A stretch of 9,800 bases of DNA from Gammaproteobacteria bacterium (GTDB taxonomy: Bacteria; Pseudomonadota; Gammaproteobacteria; J044), in contig RFHG01000019.1 of the NCBI GenBank assembly GCA_003696465.1, forward strand, positions 1 to 9,800, given 5' to 3'. Shown piece by piece: positions 1 to 9,648 of this stretch. Made by a program: the position numbers and the translations under genes. The notes beneath the pieces were generated by a model. The model worked only from the letters and a program-made list of their open reading frames with translations, had not been told where the DNA came from and did not search any database. Positions within the stretch are counted from its first letter, which is position 1, and the number at the start of each line of letters is the position of its first letter.

Positions 1-252
1 GCAGCCGGCGGCTTCTTCCAGCACGTCGGCCCCGTGCACCTGCTCCAGCCACAGCGGCTCGGCCGGCAGGTCCAGGACCTCGCGCAGCAGCCTGCGGTTG
101 GCTGCCACCGCCCGCGCATCATCCTCCACATGCGCGGCCAGATTGAAACTGTCGTAGGGGGCGCGGCTGAAGCCGCCCCGGCGGGTGGTGGTGCAGGCCC
201 GCACCCCGGGCGGGGCCGGCCAGTCCGGCTCGATGAGGGGAAGATGGGTCAC
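1..252 (-). CDS. pgeF: Peptidoglycan editing factor PgeF (YfiH / DUF152 family), N-terminal part
   Basis: Partial gene: the first 84 codons are present and the rest lies beyond base 1. Reading the minus strand from a GTG at 252-250 gives a protein starting (V/M)THLPLIEPDWPAPPGV, followed by TTRRGGFS (residues 21-29), YDSFNLAAHVEDD (33-45) and LEQVHGADV (69-77). These match the N-terminal half of the YfiH/PgeF family; His73 in QVHG corresponds to the first metal/active-site His, while the later Cys and His ligands are outside the window. Family members are cytoplasmic; E. coli YfiH is reported to edit wrongly built UDP-MurNAc peptides, and older names include polyphenol oxidase/laccase. The GTG overlaps the rluD stop (GTGA), with GGAG 11 bases upstream, so the two are probably translationally coupled. 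An ATG start was not available in frame nearby. Confidence 0.9.
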   Translation of the reverse strand, partial: MTHLPLIEPDWPAPPGVRACTTTRRGGFSRAPYDSFNLAAHVEDDARAVAANRRLLREVLDLPAEPLWLEQVHGADVLEEAAGC

Positions 253-1199
253 TGCGCCAGTGGCTCCATGGCCTGCAGCAGCTCGGCCATGTCCTGCGGC
301 AGGGGCGCTTCCCACTGCATCTCCTCGCCGGTCTGCGGATGCAGCAGACCCAGCCTCTGCGCGTGCAGGGCCTGGCGCGGAAAGCCCTGCAGCCGTTCGC
401 GCAGGCCGGCCTCCAGCCCGCGCGGGATGCGCGGACGACCGCCATAGACCGGATCCCCGACCAGAGGATGATGCACATGCGCCATGTGCACCCGAATCTG
501 GTGCGTGCGGCCGGTCTCGAGCGAGACGCGCAGCAGAGTGTAGCCCGTGTAGCGGCGCTCGATGCGATAGTGGGTAATGGCCTCGCGACCGGCCTCGGTC
601 ACGGCCTGGCGCTTGCGGTCAACCGGATGCCGGCCGATGGGGGCCTCGATGGTCCCGCCCGCCACCAGTTCGCCCTGGACGAGGGCCAGATATTCTCGGC
701 GCACGCTGCGCGCCTGCAGTTGCGCCACCAGATCGTGGTGCGCCTCGATGCTGCGCGCCACCACCATCAGCCCGCTGGTGTCCTTGTCGAGCCGGTGGAC
801 GATGCCGGCCCGGGGCACCTGGGCAAGCCCCGGGTCGTGATGCAGCAGGGCGTTCTGCAGGGTGCCGGCTGCATGGCCGGCCGCCGGATGGACCACCAGG
901 CCGGCCGGCTTGTTCACGACCAGCAGGGCCTCGTCCCGGTACACGATATCGAGGGCGATCGGCTCGGGCGCCACGGCATCGTCCACTTCCAGCTCGGCCT
1001 CGACCCGCACCTGTTCGCCGCCCAGCACGGGTTCGCGCGGCTTGCGCGGCCTGCCATCGACCAGCACCTGGCCGCTGCGCACCCACTGGGTGAGACGGGA
1101 ACGCGAATAGTCCGGAAACAGCCTCGCCAGGGCCTGATCCAGCCGCAGCCCCTGCAACTCGGGCGGAATCTCTGCCTCGAGCCGGATCGGTTCACGCAT
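249..1199 (-). CDS. rluD: 23S rRNA pseudouridine(1911/1915/1917) synthase RluD
   Basis: The 316-residue product fits the RluA/RluD family in length and order: an S4-type RNA-binding domain (about residues 16-75, with LDQALARLFPDYSRSRL), then the catalytic domain from about residue 84. The signature HRLDKDTSG is at 135-143, and Asp138 is the expected catalytic aspartate. NKPAGLVVHP (96-105) and GRTHQIRVHMA (230-240) are further family blocks. RluD isomerises three uridines in helix 69 of 23S rRNA. It is called RluD rather than RluC or RluA because of length, the N-terminal S4 domain, and position between pgeF and a divergent bamD, as in pseudomonads. The frame is open for 14 codons upstream, but the internal ATG at 1199 starts the conserved sequence and leaves a proper divergent gap. 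The last four bases overlap pgeF. Confidence 0.95.
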   Translation of the reverse strand: MREPIRLEAEIPPELQGLRLDQALARLFPDYSRSRLTQWVRSGQVLVDGRPRKPREPVLGGEQVRVEAELEVDDAVAPEPIALDIVYRDEALLVVNKPAGLVVHPAAGHAAGTLQNALLHHDPGLAQVPRAGIVHRLDKDTSGLMVVARSIEAHHDLVAQLQARSVRREYLALVQGELVAGGTIEAPIGRHPVDRKRQAVTEAGREAITHYRIERRYTGYTLLRVSLETGRTHQIRVHMAHVHHPLVGDPVYGGRPRIPRGLEAGLRERLQGFPRQALHAQRLGLLHPQTGEEMQWEAPLPQDMAELLQAMEPLAQ

Positions 1200-1217
1200 G
1201 CCGCGCACCCGCCGGCT

Positions 1218-1226
1218 TGCTATACT
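1218..1226 (+). promoter_or_regulatory. Putative extended -10 promoter of bamD
   Basis: The divergent gap between rluD and bamD contains TG-C-TATACT, an extended -10 box one base from the TATAAT consensus, 35 bases upstream of the bamD ATG. No good -35 hexamer lies 17 bases upstream, which is common for extended -10 promoters. The predicted start near 1233 would give a leader of about 30 bases. No equally good box was seen for rluD on the other strand. The call rests on the motif and its position only. Confidence 0.5.
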
Positions 1227-1261
1227 GTGCGCCCCTTGCAATCGGACTGTCCGGATCGTTC

Positions 1262-2014
1262 ATGCGCATTGTCACGCCTCTCCTGTTTCTGCTCGGCCTG
1301 CTGCTGGGCGGCTGTTCCAGTCTGGACGACGACCCCACCGCCGGCTGGTCGGCCAGCCGCATCTACAACACCGCCAAGGACTACCTGCGAAGCGGCAACT
1401 ACGAAGAGGCGGTGAAGTACTTCGAGGCCCTCGAGGCCCGCTATCCGTTCGGCCGCTTTGCCGAGCAGGCCCAGCTCGAGATCGCCTATGCCTACTACAA
1501 GTACGATGAGCCCGACCTGGCCATCGCCGCGGCCGACCGCTTCATCAAGCTGCACCCGCGGCATCGCAATGTGCCCTATGCCTATTATCTGAAGGGGCTG
1601 GCCAACCTCAACCGCGGTCATGCCATGATCGACCGCTGGCTGCCCCGCGATTATGCCAGCAACGACGCCAAGCCGCTGATCGAGGCCTTCCGCGACTTCA
1701 AGACCATCGTACAGCGCTGGCCCGAGAGCCGCTATGCCGAGGACGCGCGCAAGCGCATGATCCACATCCGCAACCTGCTGGCCCGGCATGAACTGCTGGC
1801 CGCCGACTATTACATGCGCCGCGGCGCGTGGCTGGCCGCCGCCAAGCGCGGCAGCTATATCGTGGAACACTATCAGGGCAGTACCTCGGTGCCCGAGGCC
1901 CTGCGCATCATGGTCGAGTCCTACCAGCAGCTCGGCCTCGAGGACCTGGCCCGCGACGCGCGCCGGGTCCTGGAGCACAACTTCCCGGATCAGGCCGACA
2001 AGGACGAGGGCTGA
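1262..2014 (+). CDS. bamD: Outer-membrane assembly lipoprotein BamD (ComL/YfiO)
   Basis: The 250-residue lipoprotein begins with a signal peptide ending in the lipobox LGGC, so Cys18 is the lipidated residue, and SSLDDD follows it. The rest is a tetratricopeptide-repeat solenoid: AKDYLRSGNYEEAVKYFEALEARYP (38-62), QLEIAYAYYKYDEPDLAI (71-88), and the BamD-typical YAYYLKGLANLN (96-107) and later DYYMRRGAWLAAAKR (172-186). BamD is an essential subunit of the Bam complex that folds beta-barrel proteins into the outer membrane; it is anchored on the periplasmic face. The start was set at 1262, not at an in-frame ATG 15 codons upstream, because only this start places the signal peptide at the N-terminus, and the upstream ATG would overlap the -10 box. 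The ribosome binding site is weak. The gene stops only 3 bases before the convergent glnB stop. Confidence 0.96.
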   Translation: MRIVTPLLFLLGLLLGGCSSLDDDPTAGWSASRIYNTAKDYLRSGNYEEAVKYFEALEARYPFGRFAEQAQLEIAYAYYKYDEPDLAIAAADRFIKLHPRHRNVPYAYYLKGLANLNRGHAMIDRWLPRDYASNDAKPLIEAFRDFKTIVQRWPESRYAEDARKRMIHIRNLLARHELLAADYYMRRGAWLAAAKRGSYIVEHYQGSTSVPEALRIMVESYQQLGLEDLARDARRVLEHNFPDQADKDEG

Positions 2015-2017
2015 GGA

Positions 2018-2356
2018 TCAGATTGCCTCCGGCCCCTCTTCCCCGGTGCGGATGCGAATCACCCGCTCCACAGGGGTGACGAAGATCTTGCCGTCACCAA
2101 TCTTCCCGGTGCGCGCGGAGCGGGTAATGGCCTCCACGCAGTCATCGACCTTGTCCTCGGGCACCACGATCTCGATCTTCACCTTGGGGATGAAATCAAC
2201 CACATACTCGGCCCCTCGGTAGAGCTCGGTATGCCCCTTCTGGCGGCCAAAGCCCTTGACCTCGGTAGCGGTCAGGCCCTGAATTCCGATCGCGGTCAGC
2301 GCCTGGCGCACGTCATCGAGTCGGAACGGCTTGATGATGGCTTCCACCTTTTTCAT
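2018..2356 (-). CDS. glnB: Nitrogen regulatory protein P-II, GlnB type
   Basis: The 112-residue product has the standard PII length. The T-loop is intact (GFGRQKGHTELYRGAEYVVDF), with Tyr51 the uridylylation site used by GlnD. The nucleotide-binding TGKIGDGKIFV (83-93) and C-terminal RVIRIRTGEEG (98-108) are also present. PII trimers bind ATP/ADP and 2-oxoglutarate and signal nitrogen and carbon status to targets such as NtrB and glutamine synthetase adenylyltransferase. The N-terminus MKKVEAIIKPF and the RIRTGEEGPEAI tail resemble GlnB more than GlnK, and no amtB lies beside it. The frame is open for 65 codons upstream, but the ATG at 2356 is the family start and has AGGGGG a few bases before it. 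It lies 73 bases downstream of nadE on the same strand, so it may be the last gene of the sucC-sucD-nadE transcript or have its own promoter. No sigma-54 box was found. Confidence 0.97.
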   Translation of the reverse strand: MKKVEAIIKPFRLDDVRQALTAIGIQGLTATEVKGFGRQKGHTELYRGAEYVVDFIPKVKIEIVVPEDKVDDCVEAITRSARTGKIGDGKIFVTPVERVIRIRTGEEGPEAI

Positions 2357-2402
2357 CGTTTTCCCCCTGGAACACTCCCGGAACATTTTGCGCGAGCAGC
2401 CT

Positions 2403-2429
2403 GCCGGGCACAGGATACACGCTCCCGGC
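2403..2429 (-). repeat. Inverted repeat between nadE and glnB
   Basis: GCCGGG (2403-2408) and CCCGGC (2424-2429) form perfect 6-base arms around a 15-base loop, beginning directly after the nadE stop codon. In the nadE direction no run of T follows, so a standard intrinsic terminator is unlikely; it might be an attenuating or RNA-processing hairpin between nadE and glnB. On the plus strand TTATTT follows, but no plus-strand gene ends here. Confidence 0.35.
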
Positions 2430-4073
2430 TTATTTGGAGACGTCCTGGAACAGCCGGCGATAGCCCGAAGTAATGGGATAACGGCGATCCTTGCCGAAGG
2501 CCCGGCGCGTGATGCGCACGCCGGGCGGAGCCTGGCGGCGCTTGTACTCATTGTTCAGCACCATGGCGGCCACCCGCCGCACGGTCTCGGCATCAAACCC
2601 TTCCTCGATGATGGAGTGTACTGAACGGTCCTGCTCTATGAAGCGCTCCAGAATGGCATCCAGGATCTCGTAGGGTGGCAGGCTGTCCTGATCGACCTGG
2701 CCCTCGCGCAGCTCGGCGGAGGGCGGGCGGGTGATGGTGCGCTCCGGAATCACCTCCGACTGGCGGTTGCGCCAGCGGGCCAGTTGCCATACCCGGGTCT
2801 TGAACACGTCCTTGAGCGGGGCGAAGCCCCCGGCCATGTCGCCATAGAGCGTGGCATAGCCCACGGCCATCTCGCTCTTGTTGCCGGTGGTGAGCAGCAT
2901 GCGGCCGGTCTTGTTGGAAATGGCCATCAGCACGACCCCGCGGCAACGCGCCTGGATGTTTTCCTCGGTGGTGTCCTCGGGCAGGCCGGCAAACTCGTCC
3001 TTGAGCATGTCCAGAAAGGCGAGAAAGGCGGGCTCGATGGGAATGACGCGGTACTTCACGCCCAGGCGGTGGGCCTCCAGATGGGCATCCTCGAGACTGA
3101 TGTCGGCGGTGTAGCGGGTCGGCATCATCACCGCCTCCACCGACTCGGCCCCAAGCGCATCCACGGCCACCGCCAGGGTCACGGCCGAATCGATGCCGCC
3201 GGAGAGCCCCAGCACCGCACCCCTGAAACCGTTCTTGCCAATATAGTCGCGCACACCCGTGACCAGGGCCTGCCAGACCAGCGCATCGCGCTCGGGCCGC
3301 GGCGCCAGCGCGGGGGCTGCGGGGGCGGCCATCCCCGGAGACACCTCGACCACCTGCAGATCGGGCGTGAACACAGGCGCCCGCAGGGCCAGTTCGCCAT
3401 CCGCGGCCAGAACCATGGACTCGCCGTCAAACACCAGCTCATCCTGCCCGCCCACCATGTTCACATAGACGATCGGCAGGCCCAGCTCGTTGACCCGGTC
3501 GCGCAGTACACCGAGGCGATCCTCGTACTTGAACTCGTGAAATGGCGAGGCATTCAGATTGAGCAGTACCTCGGCCCCGGCGCCCGCGGCCTGGGCAGCC
3601 GGCCCGGCATGCCAGATGTCCTCGCACACGGTGAGCCCCAGATGCACACCGTTCTGTTCGAAAACGGCGGGCTCGTATCCCGGCTGGAAATAGCGCCGCT
3701 CGTCGAATACGCCGTAATTCGGCAGCTCCTGCTTGTGATAGCGGGCCAGCACCCGCCCGTCGCGAATGGCCACGGCGGCGTTGTACAGCGAAAGCCCCTC
3801 CCGCCAGGGCATGCCGAACACGCAGGTAATGCCGGTGAGCGTCTCGCGCAGGCGCTCGAACTCGCGGTGACACCACTGGATCAGGCTGTCGCGCAGCAGC
3901 AGGTCTTCGGGCGGATAGCCGGTCAGTACCAGCTCCGGGAACACCACCACATCCGCGCCAAGCGCGTCACGGGCACGGATGGCCTCGCGCTCCACCAGAG
4001 CGGCGTTGCCGGTCACATCGCCGACCAGGGGGTCGACCTGGGCCAGCGCGATGCGCAGCTTCCTCTCCGACAT
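2430..4073 (-). CDS. nadE: Glutamine-dependent NAD(+) synthetase (EC 6.3.5.1)
   Basis: The 547-residue protein has two domains. An N-terminal nitrilase-like amidase (about 5-250) shows the Glu-Lys-Cys triad: Glu47 in FPELVLTGYPPEDL, Lys114 in YHKQELPNYGVF, and Cys150 in LTVCEDIW. The C-terminal NAD synthetase domain (about 262-545) has the PP-loop SGGIDSA (291-297), TTGNKSEMAVGY (395-406) and RPPSAELREGQVDQDSLPPY (449-468). The first domain releases ammonia from glutamine; the second adenylates deamido-NAD and amidates it to NAD, the last step of NAD synthesis. Length is normal for the bacterial glutamine-dependent form. The frame stays open far upstream through sucD, but the true start is the ATG at 4073, where the nitrilase fold begins, with GGAGGG just upstream. 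This ATG shares one base with the sucD stop (TGATG), implying coupling. Confidence 0.97.
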   Translation of the reverse strand: MSERKLRIALAQVDPLVGDVTGNAALVEREAIRARDALGADVVVFPELVLTGYPPEDLLLRDSLIQWCHREFERLRETLTGITCVFGMPWREGLSLYNAAVAIRDGRVLARYHKQELPNYGVFDERRYFQPGYEPAVFEQNGVHLGLTVCEDIWHAGPAAQAAGAGAEVLLNLNASPFHEFKYEDRLGVLRDRVNELGLPIVYVNMVGGQDELVFDGESMVLAADGELALRAPVFTPDLQVVEVSPGMAAPAAPALAPRPERDALVWQALVTGVRDYIGKNGFRGAVLGLSGGIDSAVTLAVAVDALGAESVEAVMMPTRYTADISLEDAHLEAHRLGVKYRVIPIEPAFLAFLDMLKDEFAGLPEDTTEENIQARCRGVVLMAISNKTGRMLLTTGNKSEMAVGYATLYGDMAGGFAPLKDVFKTRVWQLARWRNRQSEVIPERTITRPPSAELREGQVDQDSLPPYEILDAILERFIEQDRSVHSIIEEGFDAETVRRVAAMVLNNEYKRRQAPPGVRITRRAFGKDRRYPITSGYRRLFQDVSK

Positions 4074-4941
4074 CAGCCCTCCAGCACCGCCTTCATGGCC
4101 GCGCCCATGCGGGCCGGAGAACGCACCACGGTGACACCGGCGGCCTCCAACGCGGCGAACTTCTGCTCGGCCGTGCCCTTGCCACCGGAGATGATGGCGC
4201 CGGCATGCCCCATGCGCTTGCCGGGCGGGGCGGTAACGCCGGCGATGTAGGCCACCACCGGCTTGCTGACATGGGCCTGGATATACTCGGCGGCCTCTTC
4301 CTCGGCACTGCCGCCAATCTCGCCTACAAGGATAATGCCCTCGGTCTGCGGATCCTGCTCGAAGCGCTCGAGGCAGTCGATGAAGTTCATGCCCTGAATG
4401 GGATCCCCGCCAATGCCCACGCAGGTGGACTGGCCAAGCCCGGCACGGGTGGTCTGATGCACGGCCTCGTAGGTCAGGGTGCCCGAGCGGGAGACGATAC
4501 CCACCCGCCCCGGCTGGTGAATGTTGCCGGGCATGATACCGATCTTGCACTCGCCGGGTGTGATGATGCCGGGGCAGTTGGGGCCGATGAGGACACTGTC
4601 CGAATCCTCCAGCACGGCACGCACCTTGAGCATGTCCAGCACCGGGATGCCCTCGGTGATGCAGACGATGACACGAATGCCGGCATCGGCAGCCTCCAGT
4701 ACGGCATCGGCCGCGAACGGGGCCGGCACATAGATCATGGTGGCATCGGCCCCGGTCTCGGCCACGGCCTCGTGCACGGTGTCGAACACCGGCAGGCCCA
4801 AATGGGTCTGCCCCCCCTTGCCCGGCGTCACGCCACCGACCATGCGCGTGCCATAGGCAATGGCCTGCTCGGAATGGAAGGTGCCCTGCTTGCCGGTGAA
4901 GCCCTGGCAGATGACCTTGGTGTTGCGATCGACGAGTATGC

Positions 4942-4945
<4 letters not shown>
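4073..4945 (-). CDS. sucD: Succinyl-CoA synthetase (ADP-forming) alpha subunit
   Basis: The 290-residue product matches the family length. The CoA-binding Rossmann segment GFTGKQGTFHSEQ (15-27) is followed by GGVTPGKGG (37-45), GPNCPGIITPGECKIG (121-136), and the ligase part with GHAGAI (246-251). His247 is the residue phosphorylated during catalysis (His246 in E. coli). With SucC it interconverts succinyl-CoA and succinate with substrate-level phosphorylation in the TCA cycle, in the cytoplasm. The start ATG overlaps the sucC stop by four bases (ATGA), and a strong GGAGGT lies 5 bases upstream, inside the end of sucC. The alpha subunit following beta is the usual arrangement; nadE following directly is less usual. 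Confidence 0.98.
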
Positions 4946-6111
<1,166 letters not shown>

Positions 6112-6188
6112 TCCCTGCCCCCTGTGCCTCTCCCGGCCACCCGGACCGGGCCCGCGCCATCAGCGCGTGCATGTGGTAAATTGGGATG

Positions 6189-6214
6189 GCCGGCGGGCCT
6201 CGTCAGCCGCCGGC
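6189..6214 (-). repeat. GC-rich inverted repeat in the sucC leader region
   Basis: GCCGGCGG (6189-6196) and CCGCCGGC (6207-6214) are perfect 8-base arms around a 10-base loop. If sucC is transcribed from the box at 6225-6233, this hairpin sits at the very 5' end of its leader RNA. Smaller inverted repeats follow toward sucC: CGCGC/GCGCG (6153-6157 and 6163-6167) and CCCGG-A-CCGGG (6140-6150). There is no run of T, so a terminator is unlikely. A role in mRNA stability or leader control is possible; chance pairing in GC-rich DNA is the alternative. Confidence 0.4.
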
Positions 6215-6224
6215 GCCGAGCAAG

Positions 6225-6233
6225 ACTATACCA
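6225..6233 (-). promoter_or_regulatory. Putative extended -10 promoter of sucC (perhaps bidirectional)
   Basis: Read on the minus strand, the site is TG-G-TATAGT, an extended -10 box with one mismatch to TATAAT, giving a sucC leader of about 107 bases. No good -35 hexamer lies at the proper distance. The same bases read on the plus strand include TATACC (6227-6232), 26 bases upstream of the small zinc-ribbon gene, so the site could serve both directions. The evidence is motif and position only. Confidence 0.4.
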
Positions 6234-6258
6234 TCGAACCACCTACCCAAGGTTGCCC

Positions 6259-6510
6259 ATGTTCCGTTCCCTGTTGCTGCTTGCCGCCGTGATCGTCATC
6301 GTCTGGTTCGTCCAGCGCCAGCGCAATGCGCGACGTCAGGAGGGCAGGCAGTCTTCCGCCTCCGACAAGGCACCCGGGCGCATACAGGACATGGTGCGCT
6401 GCACCGAGTGCGGTATCCATCTGCCGGAGCACGAGGCCGTGCAGGCCGAGGGCAAGACCTTCTGCTCGACGGCACACCGCGATGCCTGGCAGCAGCGGGA
6501 GCAGCGATGA
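6259..6510 (+). CDS. PP0621-type small membrane protein with a zinc-ribbon-like tail
   Basis: The 83-residue protein has one N-terminal membrane segment (about 4-18, LLLLAAVIVIVWF) followed by the basic stretch QRQRNARRQ, which suggests the C-terminal part is cytoplasmic. After a short polar linker comes a compact metal-binding motif: Cys48-x2-Cys51, then 17 residues, then Cys69-x3-His73 (RCTECGIHLPEHEA ... FCSTAHR). I recognise it as the PP0621 family of uncharacterised proteins, often found near pilS. The function is unknown; metal binding is inferred from residue spacing, and His54 is an alternative ligand. AAGG lies 6 bases before the ATG. The stop overlaps the pilS start by four bases (ATGA), so the two are probably made together, possibly in one membrane complex; that last point is speculation. 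Confidence 0.85.
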   Translation: MFRSLLLLAAVIVIVWFVQRQRNARRQEGRQSSASDKAPGRIQDMVRCTECGIHLPEHEAVQAEGKTFCSTAHRDAWQQREQR

Positions 6511-8128
6511 GGCGCGCAAGCGCTGTCCTGCCCTTTCCCGCACGACCGCTGACCCGCGACGCGCTGCGCTGGCGTGGCCTGCGCCTGTTCAGCCTCTATC
6601 GGCTGGTGATCGCCGGCCTGCTGGTCACACTGGACTTTCTGAGTACCGACCTGCCGCTGTTCAACAAGCTGCTGCCCGAACTCTACCGCGATGCCAGCAT
6701 TGCCTATCTGCTGCTGGCCATGGCGCTGAGCCTGATGGCCACCTTCCACTGGCCCCGGTTCCTCCTGCAGATCGTCTTCCAGGCGACGGTGGATCTGGTC
6801 ATGATCCTGGCCCTGATGCATGCCACGGGCGGCGTGCCCGGCGGCATGGGCACCCTGCTCATCGCCTCGGTCGGGGGCATCAGCCTGCTCGCGCCCGGGC
6901 GCTATGCCCTGCTCAATGCGGCCATTGCCAGCATCGCCCTGCTCGGGGACCTGGCCTATGGCTACTGGCTGGGTCACTACAGCTCGCTGGCCTATACCCA
7001 GACCGGCATCCTCGGCGCCATCCTCCTGCTGACCGCCCTGCTCGCCAGCCGTCTGTCGCGCGCGGCGGAGCGCTCGGAAGAACTCGCCACCCAGCGCGGC
7101 CGGGAGCTTGCCAACCTTGCCGAACTCAACGAGCACATCATCGAACAAATGCAGTCGGGCGTGCTGGTACTCAACGAGGAGGGCCGGGTTCTGCACGCCA
7201 ACCACCAGGCGCTGCGGCTGCTGGGCGCCATGGGGGAAGGACTGCAGCGCATTGACCTGCTCGCCCCCGAGCTGATGGCAGCGTGGCAGGCGTGGAAAGC
7301 GGGGCAGGCTGCCGGGCGCCAGAGCGTGAACACGGGTGGGGAGGAGCGCACCATCACCTTTCGCCGCATCGGCTTCGGCAACAGCGGAAGCACCCTCGCC
7401 TTCATCGAATCCACCGAAGAGAGCCGACGCCTCGCCCAGCAGATCAAGCTGGCCTCCCTGGGGCGGCTCACGGCCAGCATCGCGCACGAAATCCGCAATC
7501 CCCTCGGGGCCATCAGTCACGCCGCGCAACTGCTGGAGGAGTCGCCGAAACTGCCCCCCCCGGACCGGCGCCTGGTCGACATCATCATGCAGCAGACCGA
7601 GCGCATGAACACCGTCATCCGCAACATCCTGCGCCTGTCCCGCAGCGATGCCACCCAGGCGGAAGACATCGTGCTGCTGCCCTGGCTACAGGACTTCGTC
7701 AGCGAATTCACCCATCACCACGGCTTTTCGCCGGAGCGCATGCGCCTGCACATCACGCCTGCCGACACCGCCATCCGCTTCGATCCGGCCCAGTTGCACC
7801 AGATCCTCTGGAACCTGTGCAGCAATGCAAAAAAGCACGCCTGCCAACCCGAGCAGGAGACCTGCATCACCCTGCAGGGCGGGCACGACGACAACGACCG
7901 CCCCTATCTCGACATCATCGACACCGGCCCCGGCATCCCGCCGGATGTGCAGGAGCACCTGTTCGAGCCATTCTTCACCACCCGCGCCGACGGAGTTGGC
8001 CTCGGCCTCTATATCGCGCGCGAGATGTGCCAGAATAATCTCGCCGAGATCGAATACATCCCCATGCCGATGGGCGGCAGCTGCTTCCGCATCCTGTTTG
8101 CCACGGCAAGCGAGGCCAAGGAGAATTC

Positions 8129-8132
<4 letters not shown>
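6507..8132 (+). CDS. pilS: Membrane sensor histidine kinase PilS
   Basis: The 541-residue protein has about six hydrophobic membrane segments (roughly 28-45, 64-81, 86-105, 113-130, 132-154, 162-181), a probable coiled-coil linker (184-210), and a PAS-like domain (about 210-300). The kinase core follows: H-box ASIAHEIRNPLGAI with phospho-accepting His327; N-box LWNLCSNAKKHA (434-445); G1 DTGPGIP (472-478); FEPFFTT (486-492); and G2 GVGLGLY (496-502). PilS phosphorylates PilR and, in Pseudomonas aeruginosa, senses pilin in the inner membrane. Six segments plus PAS, with pilR and pilA next door, identify it as PilS rather than another NtrB-like kinase. The ATG at 6507 overlaps the preceding stop, with GGGAG 5 bases upstream; longer starts would run through the zinc-ribbon gene in another frame. 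Confidence 0.95.
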
Positions 8133-9508
<1,376 letters not shown>

Positions 9509-9511
<3 letters not shown>

Positions 9512-9554
9512 CAAAATTGTCAACAATTGACAATCCAGCCTGACGAGATTGTCA
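9509..9554 (+). promoter_or_regulatory. Probable PilR upstream activating sites for pilA
   Basis: A cluster of TGACAA/TTGTCA half sites begins on the pilR stop codon: TGACAA (9509-9514), TTGTCA (9517-9522), TTGACAA (9527-9533), a weaker TGACGA (9541-9546) and TTGTCA (9549-9554). Adjacent copies form inverted repeats with 2- and 3-base spacers. PilR of Pseudomonas aeruginosa is reported to bind TGTC-containing repeats at about -120 to -80 of pilA; here the cluster lies at about -136 to -91 of the predicted start. It is AT-rich with no stable GC stem, which argues against a terminator for pilR. Confidence 0.65.
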
Positions 9555-9617
9555 GATCCGCCTCAAAAACGCGGCCCCCGTCACGAAAACTCCTTGTTTA
9601 CAAAGGCAGCGCAAAAC

Positions 9618-9634
9618 CTGGCACGGCTAATGCA
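9618..9634 (+). promoter_or_regulatory. Sigma-54 (-24/-12) promoter of pilA
   Basis: CTGGCACGGCTAATGCA matches the consensus YTGGCACGRNNNTTGCW at all defined positions except one (A for the first T of TTGC). The invariant GG (9620-9621) and GC (9632-9633) are separated by the required 10 bases. The predicted start is near 9645, giving a leader of about 64 bases. A neighbouring pilR gene and upstream repeats support the call. No convincing sigma-70 promoter was seen in the 197-base gap. Confidence 0.85.
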
Positions 9635-9641
9635 TATATGC

Positions 9642-9648
9642 TGGCACG
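9642..9648 (+). repeat. Second TGGCACG box at the predicted pilA start
   Basis: CTGGCACG occurs again at 9641-9648, exactly 23 bases after the copy at 9618-9625 that forms the -24 element. At the distance where a -12 GC would be needed the bases are CA (9655-9656), so this copy is not a complete promoter. It covers the predicted transcription start. A perfect palindrome, GCATATATGC (9632-9641), lies between the two copies and includes the -12 GC. Confidence 0.5.

Noticed and set aside
339..1415. 358-codon plus-strand open frame antisense to rluD and running into bamD
   Set aside because: It overlaps two conserved genes and their divergent promoter gap and shows no domain.
2075..2098. Inverted repeat GGTGACG/CGTCACC inside glnB, a possible terminator for bamD
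   Set aside because: Perfect 7-base arms, but the bases encode conserved PII residues (GKIFVTP) and no T run follows, so protein coding explains it.
2357..2429. Sigma-54 promoter for glnB in the nadE-glnB gap
   Set aside because: No TGGCAC-N5-TTGC pattern or GG-N10-GC with supporting bases was found on the minus strand.
2784..4250. 488-codon plus-strand open frame antisense to nadE
   Set aside because: It is rich in His, Gly, Ala and Arg, resembles no family, and lies opposite a clearly conserved gene. Similar long frames lie opposite sucD, sucC, bamD, rluD and pilS, as expected in GC-rich DNA.
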